Assembly: GCA_934668295.1 (NCBI GenBank)
Contig: CAKUND010000059.1
Coordinates: 1 to 11,791 of the forward strand
Direction: 5' to 3'
DNA: 11,791 bases
Source: an uncultured Oscillospiraceae bacterium
GTDB taxonomy: Bacteria > Bacillota > Clostridia > Oscillospirales > Oscillospiraceae
Shown: positions 1 through 8,179 of the stretch, one piece after another
Layout of the letters: each line of letters starts with the position of its first letter
Numbering within the stretch: the stretch's first letter is position 1
Notes under the pieces: model-generated
Told to the model about the DNA's origin: nothing
Database searches by the model: none
Seen by the model: only the letters and a program-made list of their open reading frames with translations
Made by a program: the position numbers and the translations under genes

Positions 1-2
1 GG

Positions 3-1607
3 CCAAGGAGAGGGACGGCGCAGGCGATCGAGGGCGTGCAGGGCATTCTGGCGAAGGATGCGCTGTGCTGGGTGCAGGATCAGGTTTTGTACATCAACGG
101 CGCTTCCATGGAGGCGTATATGCCGTCCGTGTCGATCTCGGCGGGGGAAAAGCAGCTCGTTTCCATGGGCGCGTATCTGTGCATCTTCCCGGACGGGATC
201 TACTTCAACACGGAAAAATACTCCGACAACGGGTACATGGGGCAGGAGAACGTGGTCGACGCGGCGAGCTCGAATGTGGAAATTTCCCTCTGCCTGGTCG
301 ATGGGTCGGCGCTGACGGTCAGTTATTCGCAGGCATCGCAGCCGGAAAGCCCGTCGAACGGGCAGTACTGGATGGACACGTCCGGAAAGCTCCACACGCT
401 CAAGCAGTGGGCGGAGGCGACGAGCCAGTGGGTATCCGTGCCGACGGTGTATCTGAAGCTGTCGGCGAACGGCATCGGGAAGGGCTTTAAGCAGTATGAC
501 GGCATCCGGCTTTCGGGGCTGACGGGAAACGAGCAGATCGAAAAGCTGAACGGCAGTCAGATCCTCTACGACGTGGGCGAGAGCTATATCGTGATCGTCG
601 GCCTCGTCGACGAGACGGCGAAGGTCACGAGCGGGACGGTGAAGACGGCCCGGAAGGTCCCAAGCATGGACTTCATCACCGAGAGCGGGAACCGGCTGTG
701 GGGCTGCAAGTACGGCGTGGCGGACGGCGAGACCGTCAATGAGATCTACTGCTGCAAGCTGGGCGATTTTAAGAACTGGGAGTGCTATCAGGGTGTGGCG
801 ACGGATTCGTGGCGCGCGAGCTGCGGCACGGACGGGAAGTGGACCGGCGCGGCGACGCTGGCCGACAGTCCGGTGTTTTTCAAGGAGGACTGCTTCCACC
901 GGGTGTATCCGTCGGCCTCGGGCGCGCATCAGGTGGTCGTGCAGAAATGCGCGGGCGTGCAGAATGGGTCTGCCAAGAGCCTCGTCGTGGTGGACGACCG
1001 GCTGTATTACAAATCGCGGATGGGCGTTTGCGTGTACGACGGGAGTCTGCCAAGCGAGATCGGCAGCTGCTTCGGGACGAAGCTCTACTACAATGCCGTC
1101 GCGGGCGGCGCCAGAGGAAAGTATTTCATCAGCATGGAGGATGAAGGTCATAACTGGACGCTGTTTGTCTACGACACGCGCAAGGGCCTGTGGCACAAGG
1201 AGGACAGCACCCACGCAGAGGACTTCGCGCGGGTGGACGATGAGCTGTATTTCTTTGAGGACGGGACGCTAAGGACTGTCTATGGCTCGGTCGGGACGCT
1301 GGAAGACAGTGTGCAGTGGATGGCGGAGACGGGGATCATGACGTATGGACTCGTCGGGAAGAAATATGTCTCGCGCATCAATCTGCGGATGCAGCTGCCG
1401 AAGGGCTCAAGCGTCGACTTCTGGGTGCAGTATGATTCGGACGGCGTGTGGCGGCACTGCGGGCACCTTGAGGGCCGGGGGCTGCGGACCTTCCTGCTGC
1501 CGATCCGGCCCGCCCGGTGTGACCATCTGAAATTCCGGCTGACGGGGAAGGGCGAGATGAAGCTGTTCAGTCTGGCACGGGTGCTGGAGGCTGGAAGTGA
1601 TGCGTAG
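3..1607 (+). CDS. Phage virion structural protein, beta-rich, 5' truncated by the window
   Basis: The frame is open from the left edge to the TAG at 1605-1607, giving 534 visible residues. A GTG at 36 could start it, but the frame stays open upstream with sensible residues and the GTG has only weak support, so I treat the gene as truncated. The protein is rich in aromatic-containing beta-strand stretches of the kind 'DDRLYYK' and 'DELYFFEDG', spaced as in a beta-propeller or stacked beta-sheet protein. The last 70 residues look like a beta-sandwich. There are no membrane segments, signal peptide or enzymatic motif. Proteins of this appearance occur in Clostridia prophages just before tail-fibre genes, and P22 gp10-type neck or stabilisation proteins are a loose analogue. 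That assignment is inference from strand pattern and position. Its role is probably in the virion neck or tail, upstream of the fibre genes. Confidence 0.6.
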   Translation, partial: PRRGTAQAIEGVQGILAKDALCWVQDQVLYINGASMEAYMPSVSISAGEKQLVSMGAYLCIFPDGIYFNTEKYSDNGYMGQENVVDAASSNVEISLCLVDGSALTVSYSQASQPESPSNGQYWMDTSGKLHTLKQWAEATSQWVSVPTVYLKLSANGIGKGFKQYDGIRLSGLTGNEQIEKLNGSQILYDVGESYIVIVGLVDETAKVTSGTVKTARKVPSMDFITESGNRLWGCKYGVADGETVNEIYCCKLGDFKNWECYQGVATDSWRASCGTDGKWTGAATLADSPVFFKEDCFHRVYPSASGAHQVVVQKCAGVQNGSAKSLVVVDDRLYYKSRMGVCVYDGSLPSEIGSCFGTKLYYNAVAGGARGKYFISMEDEGHNWTLFVYDTRKGLWHKEDSTHAEDFARVDDELYFFEDGTLRTVYGSVGTLEDSVQWMAETGIMTYGLVGKKYVSRINLRMQLPKGSSVDFWVQYDSDGVWRHCGHLEGRGLRTFLLPIRPARCDHLKFRLTGKGEMKLFSLARVLEAGSDA

Positions 1608-1614
1608 AACGCTC

Positions 1615-1693
1615 TGTAGGGGCGGGCGACTCTGCCTGCCCGATGGATTGTACGCAAACGAAAAGAGGGCGGACAGAGTCGTCCGCCCCTACA
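1615..1693. repeat. 79-bp palindromic intergenic repeat (REP/MITE-like)
   Basis: Two 27-base arms, 1615-1641 and 1667-1693, are inverted copies of each other with 24 of 27 positions matching. They begin TGTAGGGGCGG and end CCGCCCCTACA, around a 25-base loop. The element fills most of the 111-bp gap between two phage structural genes, the only large gap in this operon. AACGC occurs on both sides (1608-1612 and 1693-1697), weakly resembling a target duplication. From general knowledge, short palindromes starting GTAGGGGCGG are common intergenic repeats in Clostridia genomes; I cannot count copies from this window. It could form a strong RNA hairpin but has no T-run, so it is not a standard terminator. 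Confidence 0.75.
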
Positions 1694-1702
1694 ACGCACG
1701 GA

Positions 1703-1708
1703 AGGAGG
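1703..1708 (+). promoter_or_regulatory. Ribosome binding site of the S74 fibre gene
   Basis: AGGAGG lies 10 bases before the ATG at 1719 and immediately after the palindromic repeat. It fixes the start of the fibre gene and shows that the repeat left the translation signal intact. Confidence 0.7.
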
Positions 1709-1718
1709 TGCAGAGGAC

Positions 1719-3425
1719 ATGGGCAGCCTGACACTTGCATACCCGTCGATCGCGGGGAAGACGACGCAGGAGCAGCTGGAGAGCATGCGGCGGTATCTGT
1801 GCAGCGTGACAGAGCAGCTGAATCTGGCCGACTGGTCGGCGCAGGCGGCGCTGACGGAGATCGCGCAGGCCATTGACGCGGACAACCTTCCCGAGGCGGA
1901 GAAGAAAACCAAGCTTTCGGGCTATGCGGCTTTGAAGTCCCTCATCATCAAGACGGCGGATTTCGCGGCGGCGAATTCGGAGACGTGGTCGACGAAGCTG
2001 TCCGGCAGCTATGTGGCCATCTCGGACTTCGGAAAGTATCTCGAAAAGACGCAGCTGACGATCGAGGGCAATTCCGTCGGCATCAGGCAGCTGTATGATT
2101 ACACGGCGGGCGTGAACAATGCGTTCTCCGTCAACTCGCAGCAGTTCATCAAGACGGGGCTGCTGTATTACGACGACGTGACGCCGGTGTACGGCGTGGG
2201 CGTGGGCAATATTGAAACGACCGTGATGGACGGCGGCGAGAACGTCATTGACCGGACGAAGAACGAGCTGGTCACGGTGACGCCGGACAGGATCGGCTTC
2301 TGGCAGGACGGAAAGGAAGTCGCGTATCTGTCGGAAAAGAAGCTGCACTTCCCGTCCGGGACGCTGGAAGCGTACAATGCGGTGCTGTCCGGGACGATCA
2401 CGGCGGCAGCGGATTCGACGTTCGGGCCGTGGACGATCTCGGAGAGCAGTATTTTCAGGGCTGCCAATGAATTTGGAGGCAGCGCGAGCATGTACTTCGG
2501 CACGAGCGGGCTTTCCATCAAGGACACGTTCAAGGTGGACGCGAATGGGAAGCTGACGTGCACGGGGGCGAGTATTTCCGGCGCGATCCGGGCGACGAGC
2601 CTGAACGTGACGGGTGCGAGCATCACGGGACTTACGGTCGAAGCGGCGAATGTGACGGGCGAGCTGTCCGCTTCGCGCATCAACGGCGGCATTCTGGATT
2701 TTAACAACTTTTCGGTCGATCACCTGTCGGCCAGCGACATTACGACGGGGCTTCTGTCGGCGGATTATATCAAGCTGGGCGGCGATATGGCGGTGTATGA
2801 TTCGCTGAACAGCTATTCTGTCGGCGGCTGGATCGGCTATACGACCGGTACCTATGGCGGCGCGGGGATCCATATGCAGAGCGGACTCGGCGAGGTCGTT
2901 GCGACGACGAGCGGCGCGAAGCTCTGCTATGGAGCCAACACGCTCTCCGTCACCGAGGGCGGCGTGCAGGCAAACTGCAGAACGGCGGTCGGCGGGGATC
3001 TGGTCGTGAACGGCAGCGCGGCGCCGTCTGTTGACGGCGCGGGCTCGCTCGGATTTTCCGATTACCGGTGGTCGGTCCTGTATGCGCAGACGGGCACGAT
3101 CAGCACCTCTGACCGGGAGAAGAAGACGGAGATCTCGTATGCGCTGGAGCGCTATGACGCGCTGTTTGAAAAGCTGCGCCCGGCAAGCTACCGACTGAAG
3201 GACGGCACGTCCGGCAGAACGCACACGGGACTCATCGCGCAGGATGTGGAGCAGGCGCTGACAAGCTGCGGGTTGACGGGGCAGGATCTCGCAGCCTTTG
3301 TGAAAACACCGCGGACAGGCGGCGGAGCGGATTACGGCCTGCGCTATGAGGAGCTGACCGCCCTTTGTATCCGGCAGATCCAGAGACTGCAGGCGCGGGT
3401 AAGAAAATTGGAGGAAACGGCATGA
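1719..3425 (+). CDS. Phage tail fibre/appendage with C-terminal S74 intramolecular chaperone
   Basis: This 568-residue protein starts at an ATG with AGGAGG 10 bases upstream. Residues 1-60 are helical. The middle is beta-rich, with short alternating repeats (about 270-345, e.g. 'GASITGLTVEAANVTGEL') typical of a trimeric beta-helix shaft. Residues 462-567 are a Peptidase_S74 chaperone of the endosialidase type. They carry 'TSDREKK' with the expected Ser464/Lys468 self-cleavage pair, then the conserved 'GLIAQDVEQAL' and a C-terminal coiled coil ('RIQRLQARVRKLEE'-like). In this family the chaperone drives trimer assembly and then cuts itself off just before the serine. The rest would remain on the virion as a host-contact fibre or baseplate appendage. 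The stop overlaps the next ATG (ATGA at 3422). No depolymerase active site is evident. Confidence 0.88.
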   Translation: MGSLTLAYPSIAGKTTQEQLESMRRYLCSVTEQLNLADWSAQAALTEIAQAIDADNLPEAEKKTKLSGYAALKSLIIKTADFAAANSETWSTKLSGSYVAISDFGKYLEKTQLTIEGNSVGIRQLYDYTAGVNNAFSVNSQQFIKTGLLYYDDVTPVYGVGVGNIETTVMDGGENVIDRTKNELVTVTPDRIGFWQDGKEVAYLSEKKLHFPSGTLEAYNAVLSGTITAAADSTFGPWTISESSIFRAANEFGGSASMYFGTSGLSIKDTFKVDANGKLTCTGASISGAIRATSLNVTGASITGLTVEAANVTGELSASRINGGILDFNNFSVDHLSASDITTGLLSADYIKLGGDMAVYDSLNSYSVGGWIGYTTGTYGGAGIHMQSGLGEVVATTSGAKLCYGANTLSVTEGGVQANCRTAVGGDLVVNGSAAPSVDGAGSLGFSDYRWSVLYAQTGTISTSDREKKTEISYALERYDALFEKLRPASYRLKDGTSGRTHTGLIAQDVEQALTSCGLTGQDLAAFVKTPRTGGGADYGLRYEELTALCIRQIQRLQARVRKLEETA

Positions 3426-3622
3426 GCAGGCTTTCAAATGCGATCGGCGCGCTTCGCGCGGGGCTTGTGGAGGCGGTCAACGCCTCCGGGCTGCCGCCGT
3501 GCGTTGTCGGGATGGTACTCGAGCAGGTGCGCGCGCAGGTGCGGCTGCTCGAGGTGCGGGAGGACGCGGAAACAGAGGAGAAAAAGGAGGAGGACAATGG
3601 CGCTTTACAGAGTGCAGGGTAA
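3422..3622 (+). CDS. Small helical phage protein, unknown function
   Basis: This 66-residue protein starts at the ATG that overlaps the fibre stop as ATGA, with GGAGGA at 3410-3415 as ribosome site. A longer frame from 3365 exists but lies inside the fibre gene. Residues 1-47 look like two amphipathic helices; the C-terminal third is highly acidic and lysine-rich ('EDAETEEKKEEDNG'). There is no membrane segment or known motif. It sits between the S74 fibre and a 341-residue helical protein and overlaps the latter by 26 bases, suggesting translational coupling. A chaperone, assembly or linker protein for the fibre is possible, but nothing in the sequence proves a role. Confidence 0.65.
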   Translation: MSRLSNAIGALRAGLVEAVNASGLPPCVVGMVLEQVRAQVRLLEVREDAETEEKKEEDNGALQSAG

Positions 3623-4622
3623 CGGAAAGGCTCCGGTGGGATTGCAGGCGGGCGACGAGGTCGTGACGGGAGGCGGCACGTACCGTATTCTCGGTGTAAA
3701 CGCCGACGGCAGCTATCGCAGCTCGCTCAGCAACAAATATCAGACGATCTATAACTACCGCGGCGGCTACGGAACGGCTTCGACCGGTCAGACAGATGCG
3801 GCAGGGGCAAAAATCCCGGCCTATACGCCGTCCGGCGCGGCAGATGCGGCGAGGGCGGCGCTGGATCGGGTGCTGGCAGAAAAGCCCGGCAGCTATACGT
3901 CCCGGTGGGACAGGGAGCTTGACGCGCTCTATGACCAGATCGCGGATCGGAAGGCGTTTTCCTATGATCTGGGGTCGGATCCGATGTACCGGCAGTACCG
4001 CGAGCAGTACCAGAGCGCGGGACGGCTGGCGATGGAAAACACGATGGGAAGGGCGACATCGCTCACGGGCGGCTACGGCTCGAGCTACAGCCAGCAGGCG
4101 GGACAGCAGGCGTATAACGGGTATCTGCAGAAGCTCAACGAGGTCGTGCCGGAGTTTTATGCGCAGGCGCGCAGCCAGTATGACCGCGAGGGGTCGGCGC
4201 TTTCCGAGCGCTATGCGCTGCTTGGCAGCCGCGAAAAGAGCGACTATGACCGCTACCGTGATCAGATGTCGGATTATTACGCCGCGCTTTCCGACGCGCG
4301 CAGCGCGTATCAGAGCGAGGCGCAGCGCAGCGAGAATCTGGCGCTGCAGTACGCAAAGCTGGCGAACGACAATTACTGGAACGAGCGGAACTATCGCGCC
4401 GACCGGGAGGACGCGGCGAACGCGCAGTACTGGAAGCAGCTCGCCTACGCGGATCAGCAGGCCGCCGCGGCGGAAAAGGCTGCGCAGGCCCGGCAGAAGG
4501 CGGCGCAGGCGGGCACGGCGAAGGACAAGCAGACGAAGCGCGCGTCCTCTCTTGCCAGAGGCAGGGGCGAAGCGCGCGGCAGAACGGCGTCCGGCGCGGC
4601 GCGCCGCGACGAGATCCGCTGA
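3597..4622 (+). CDS. Conserved helical phage protein of unknown function (DPMYxQY/GGYGSSYSQ type)
   Basis: This 341-residue protein starts at the ATG at 3597, preceded by AAGGAGGAGG at 3585-3594. An in-frame ATG at 3438 lies inside the previous gene and would add an Arg/Cys-rich stretch, so it is rejected. Residues 1-50 form a small beta-rich module ('GDEVVTGGGTYRILGVNADG'). About 80-300 is long, charged, Tyr-rich helix with 'DPMYRQYREQY' (128-138), 'TMGRATSLTGGYGSSYSQQ' (149-167), 'VVPEFY' and 'ERYALLGSREKSDYDRYRD'. The tail (295-341) is Ala/Arg/Lys-rich and probably disordered. I recognise this pattern from unnamed proteins of Clostridia prophages, near tail-fibre genes. A virion, ejection or assembly role is possible. 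No enzyme motif, signal peptide or membrane segment is seen. Confidence 0.8.
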   Translation: MALYRVQGNGKAPVGLQAGDEVVTGGGTYRILGVNADGSYRSSLSNKYQTIYNYRGGYGTASTGQTDAAGAKIPAYTPSGAADAARAALDRVLAEKPGSYTSRWDRELDALYDQIADRKAFSYDLGSDPMYRQYREQYQSAGRLAMENTMGRATSLTGGYGSSYSQQAGQQAYNGYLQKLNEVVPEFYAQARSQYDREGSALSERYALLGSREKSDYDRYRDQMSDYYAALSDARSAYQSEAQRSENLALQYAKLANDNYWNERNYRADREDAANAQYWKQLAYADQQAAAAEKAAQARQKAAQAGTAKDKQTKRASSLARGRGEARGRTASGAARRDEIR

Positions 4623-4645
4623 ACAGGCCGGAAGGAGGAGAACAG

Positions 4646-6072
<1,427 letters not shown>

Positions 6073-6073
<1 letters not shown>

Positions 6074-7068
6074 TGGCGGAATATCTGACAAACACGGCTG
6101 ACCTGACAGCGGTCGCGGACGCGATCCGGGCGAAGGGCGGGACGTCTGCGCAGCTGGTCTATCCGGCGGGCTTCGTGTCGGCCATTCAGACGATCCAGAC
6201 CGGCGTCACGCCGCAGCTCATCGTCACGACGAGCGCAGGCGCTGCGATCACGGCCACGAAGGGCTCCAAAACTGTCAGCGGGACGGCGGGCGCGGACGGT
6301 ACGTGCACGCTGGATATTCCGGAGGCGGGAGAGTGGAGCGTGACGGCGGTGCTCGGCGCGGACACCAGGACGGAAACAGTGCTGATCGGCACGCAGCATG
6401 CTGACCTTATGCTGTTCAATCCCGCGTTTGCGGCGAACGACTGGGAGACGATCATCGCGTTCTGCCAGTCCGGCAATATCCCCAGCACATGGGCCGTGGG
6501 CGACAGCAAGACCATGACGATCAATGGCGCGAACTATCAGATCGACATCATCGGCAAGAGCCACGACGATTATGCCGACGGCTCCGGCAAGGCTCCACTG
6601 ACGTTCCAGATGCACGACTGCTACGCAACGGAATATGCCATGAAACAGTCAACCACAAACTCTGGTGGTTGGAAATACAGCACTATGCGGACAACGCATC
6701 TTCCAGCCATTCTGGCGCGCATGCCGGCAGAGGTTAAAAATAGTATCCGTGACGTGAACAAGAAAACGGCGCAGAGCGGCACTAGTTCAGTAATAGACGT
6801 CGCTTCTGACAAACTGTTTCTACTTAGTGAGATTGAGATTTTAGGCTCAAACAATCATTCGGCAACCGGGGAAGGCACACAGTACGACTACTACAAAACT
6901 GGAGGCAGTAAGGTGAAAAGCTGGAGTGGCCGTCCGTCTAGTTGGAATACTCGCTCGCCAGTTGCCGGAACAGAGGCTTACTATTGCGTAATCAGTTCGG
7001 ACGGTAGTGTCATTACTTCGGCCAACACCAGTTATGAACGTGGCGTGGCATTCGCGTTCTGCTTCTGA
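6073..7068 (+). CDS. Phage tail fibre/receptor-binding protein with DUF6273-like C-type-lectin tip
   Basis: This 331-residue protein starts one base into the previous stop (TGATG). Residues 1-42 carry the fibre leader 'DLTAVADAIRAKGGTSAQL...YPAGFVSAIQTI', widespread in Bacillota phage tails. About 45-112 is a small Ig- or carboxypeptidase-regulatory-like beta domain. From about 120 to the end is a domain resembling DUF6273, with 'GWKYSTMR', 'FLLSEIEILG', 'WNTRSPVAGTEAYYCVISSDG' and a terminal 'RGVAFAFCF'. Domains of this type have a C-type-lectin or formylglycine-enzyme-like fold, act as receptor-binding tips, and are sometimes targets of diversity-generating retroelements. The coding DNA of this tip is much lower in G+C (about 49% at 6661-7020 against about 66% at 6061-6240, counted by hand), pointing to module exchange. 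Confidence 0.8.
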
Positions 7069-7081
7069 GGAGGGGGAAAGC

Positions 7082-7414
7082 ATGGAATATCTGAAGGCAA
7101 ACGGGACGGAATATCCCGCGCGGTTCTGCGGGAAGCAGATCGACCGCGACTGGGACGGGCGCGCGTCGAAAACCGTCACGCTCAGCATGCCTTATGCACA
7201 GGCGGCACAGCTGTTCGTCGACGGGCTGAGCTGGGCCATTGTCCGGCGCGGGACCGGAGCGGACGAGAACGCGCCCGTGCCGGAGCAGGACTGCTCCGGC
7301 TACTGCGTCGCCGGCCCCATCACGGATAACCGCGACGGGACGCTCACGATCAAAATGGGCAGCTATACGCAGCTGGAGCAGGCGCTGCGGGAGCTGGAGG
7401 AGGCGCTGACATGA
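7082..7414 (+). CDS. Small phage protein downstream of the receptor tip, unknown function
   Basis: This 110-residue protein starts at the ATG at 7082, preceded by GAGGAGGGGG. A longer frame from 7007 runs inside the previous gene and is rejected. It reads as a compact beta-rich domain ('KQIDRDWDGRASKTVTLSM', 'AQLFVDGLSWAIVRR', 'DNRDGTLTIKMGSY') followed by a short C-terminal helix ('EQALRELEEAL'). Similar short proteins with the 'DRDW..RAS.TVTL' pattern accompany fibre genes in Clostridia prophages, without known function. It might be a fibre-assembly factor or minor tail protein. Its stop overlaps the next ATG (ATGA at 7411). Base composition returns to the G+C-rich level here. Confidence 0.7.
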   Translation: MEYLKANGTEYPARFCGKQIDRDWDGRASKTVTLSMPYAQAAQLFVDGLSWAIVRRGTGADENAPVPEQDCSGYCVAGPITDNRDGTLTIKMGSYTQLEQALRELEEALT

Positions 7415-7626
7415 CGAGACTGGAACGGGAAACGCTTGCGCGGATCCGGGAGCGGCTGGCGGCGCTGGATCCTGGCGCGTCGGAGAAGCTGGCGGCGCTT
7501 CTGCCGGTGCTCGGGCGCTTTGCGCAGAGCTATGCGGCGCTCGGAGCGGCGGCGAAAAAGACTGTCGAAGCGCTGCTGCCGGAGCTGGCTGCGCTGCTTG
7601 AGGCGGCGGAAGGAGCAATGCAATGA
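7411..7626 (+). CDS. Short all-helical phage protein, unknown function
   Basis: This 71-residue protein begins at the ATGA overlap with the previous stop and ends at another ATGA overlap (7623). It is almost wholly Ala/Leu/Glu/Arg-rich, with heptad-like spacing ('ETLARIRERLAALDPGASEKLAALLPVLGRF'). This suggests two or three amphipathic helices or a coiled coil. It has no obvious membrane segment or motif. Position immediately before the membrane proteins of the lysis cassette fits a small helper of tail or lysis genes, but the sequence gives no direct support. Coding is supported mainly by the overlapping start and stop signals on both sides. Confidence 0.6.
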   Translation: MTRLERETLARIRERLAALDPGASEKLAALLPVLGRFAQSYAALGAAAKKTVEALLPELAALLEAAEGAMQ

Positions 7627-7943
7627 GCGCGGAGCAGATGGGCGCGTTCTTCGCGCTTGTGAGCGTGTGCAGCGGGCTTGGGTCCGTTCTGAGTCTGCTG
7701 GTGCTTCTGGCAAAGCCGGTGCGCGAGCGGCTGTTCGGACTCAGCGCGATCCGCGAGGGGCAGAAATGTATGCTGCGCGCGGACATGCTGGCGGCATATT
7801 ATAAGCACAGGGAAGAAAAAACCATCCGGCAGTATGAATATGAGAACTTTCTCTATGAATACAAGGCGTACAAGGCGCTGCGCGGCAATTCGTTCATCGA
7901 GCGCATTGCCCGCGAGGTCGCCGAGTGGGAGATCGTGACATGA
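7623..7943 (+). CDS. Small membrane-anchored phage protein near the lysis cassette
   Basis: This 106-residue protein starts by ATGA overlap. Residues 6-30 form one strong membrane helix ('GAFFALVSVCSGLGSVLSLLVLL'-like). The rest is a charged, Tyr-rich cytoplasm-type tail with 'REGQKCMLRADMLAAYY', 'KTIRQYEYENFLYEYKAYKAL', 'RGNSFIERI' and a final 'VAEWEIVT'. That tail pattern is familiar from unnamed proteins placed just upstream of holin and endolysin genes in many Bacillota prophages. The role could be holin-related (pinholin, antiholin or spanin-like in position) or structural; none is demonstrated. The stop overlaps an alternative upstream ATG of the next gene at 7940. Confidence 0.75.
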   Translation: MSAEQMGAFFALVSVCSGLGSVLSLLVLLAKPVRERLFGLSAIREGQKCMLRADMLAAYYKHREEKTIRQYEYENFLYEYKAYKALRGNSFIERIAREVAEWEIVT

Positions 7944-7960
7944 AAGGAGTTTCAGGAGGT

Positions 7961-8179
7961 ATGGAACAGTTTTTGAAGCGCATTGAAAACCTGCTGACGG
8001 TCAAGTCGATCGTGACGCTGGCGCTGACGGCGGTATTTGCCTGTCAGGCGGTCAGGGGCGAGGTCAGTCAGGACTTTATGATGATCTATACGACGGTCAT
8101 CGCGTTTTATTTCGGGACGCAGGCGCAGAAGCTGCAGAGCGGCGCGGATGTACGGCATGACGACGGCGCATCCGAGTAA
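7961..8179 (+). CDS. Putative holin (two membrane helices)
   Basis: From the ATG at 7961 it is 72 residues, with membrane helices near 13-31 and 38-56, a short loop ('VRGEVSQDF') and a charged, partly acidic tail ('KLQSGADVRHDDGASE'). The sequence 'KNLLTVKSIVTL...YTTVIAFYFGTQ' type is common among short holin-like proteins of Clostridia phages. A small hydrophobic protein overlapping an amidase gene is classic lysis-cassette layout; holins make the membrane hole that frees the endolysin. Start choice: AAGGAG at 7944-7949 is 11 bases upstream, and AGGAGG at 7954-7959 almost touches the ATG. An in-frame ATG at 7940 would give 79 residues. Holin function is inferred from topology and position. 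Confidence 0.65.
   Translation: MEQFLKRIENLLTVKSIVTLALTAVFACQAVRGEVSQDFMMIYTTVIAFYFGTQAQKLQSGADVRHDDGASE

Noticed and set aside
36..1607. GTG at 36 as the true start of the first gene
   Set aside because: The frame is open to the left edge with residues fitting the protein, so truncation by the window is more likely.
3021..3040. Perfect 8-bp inverted repeat GCGCCGTC/GACGGCGC with TGTT loop
   Set aside because: It lies inside the fibre coding region with no T-run; such short G+C palindromes are expected by chance here.
1689..3437. Long open frame of 582 codons on the minus strand
   Set aside because: It lies opposite the S74 fibre gene, is Arg/Ala-rich with no domain pattern, and arises from the G+C-rich third positions of the real gene.
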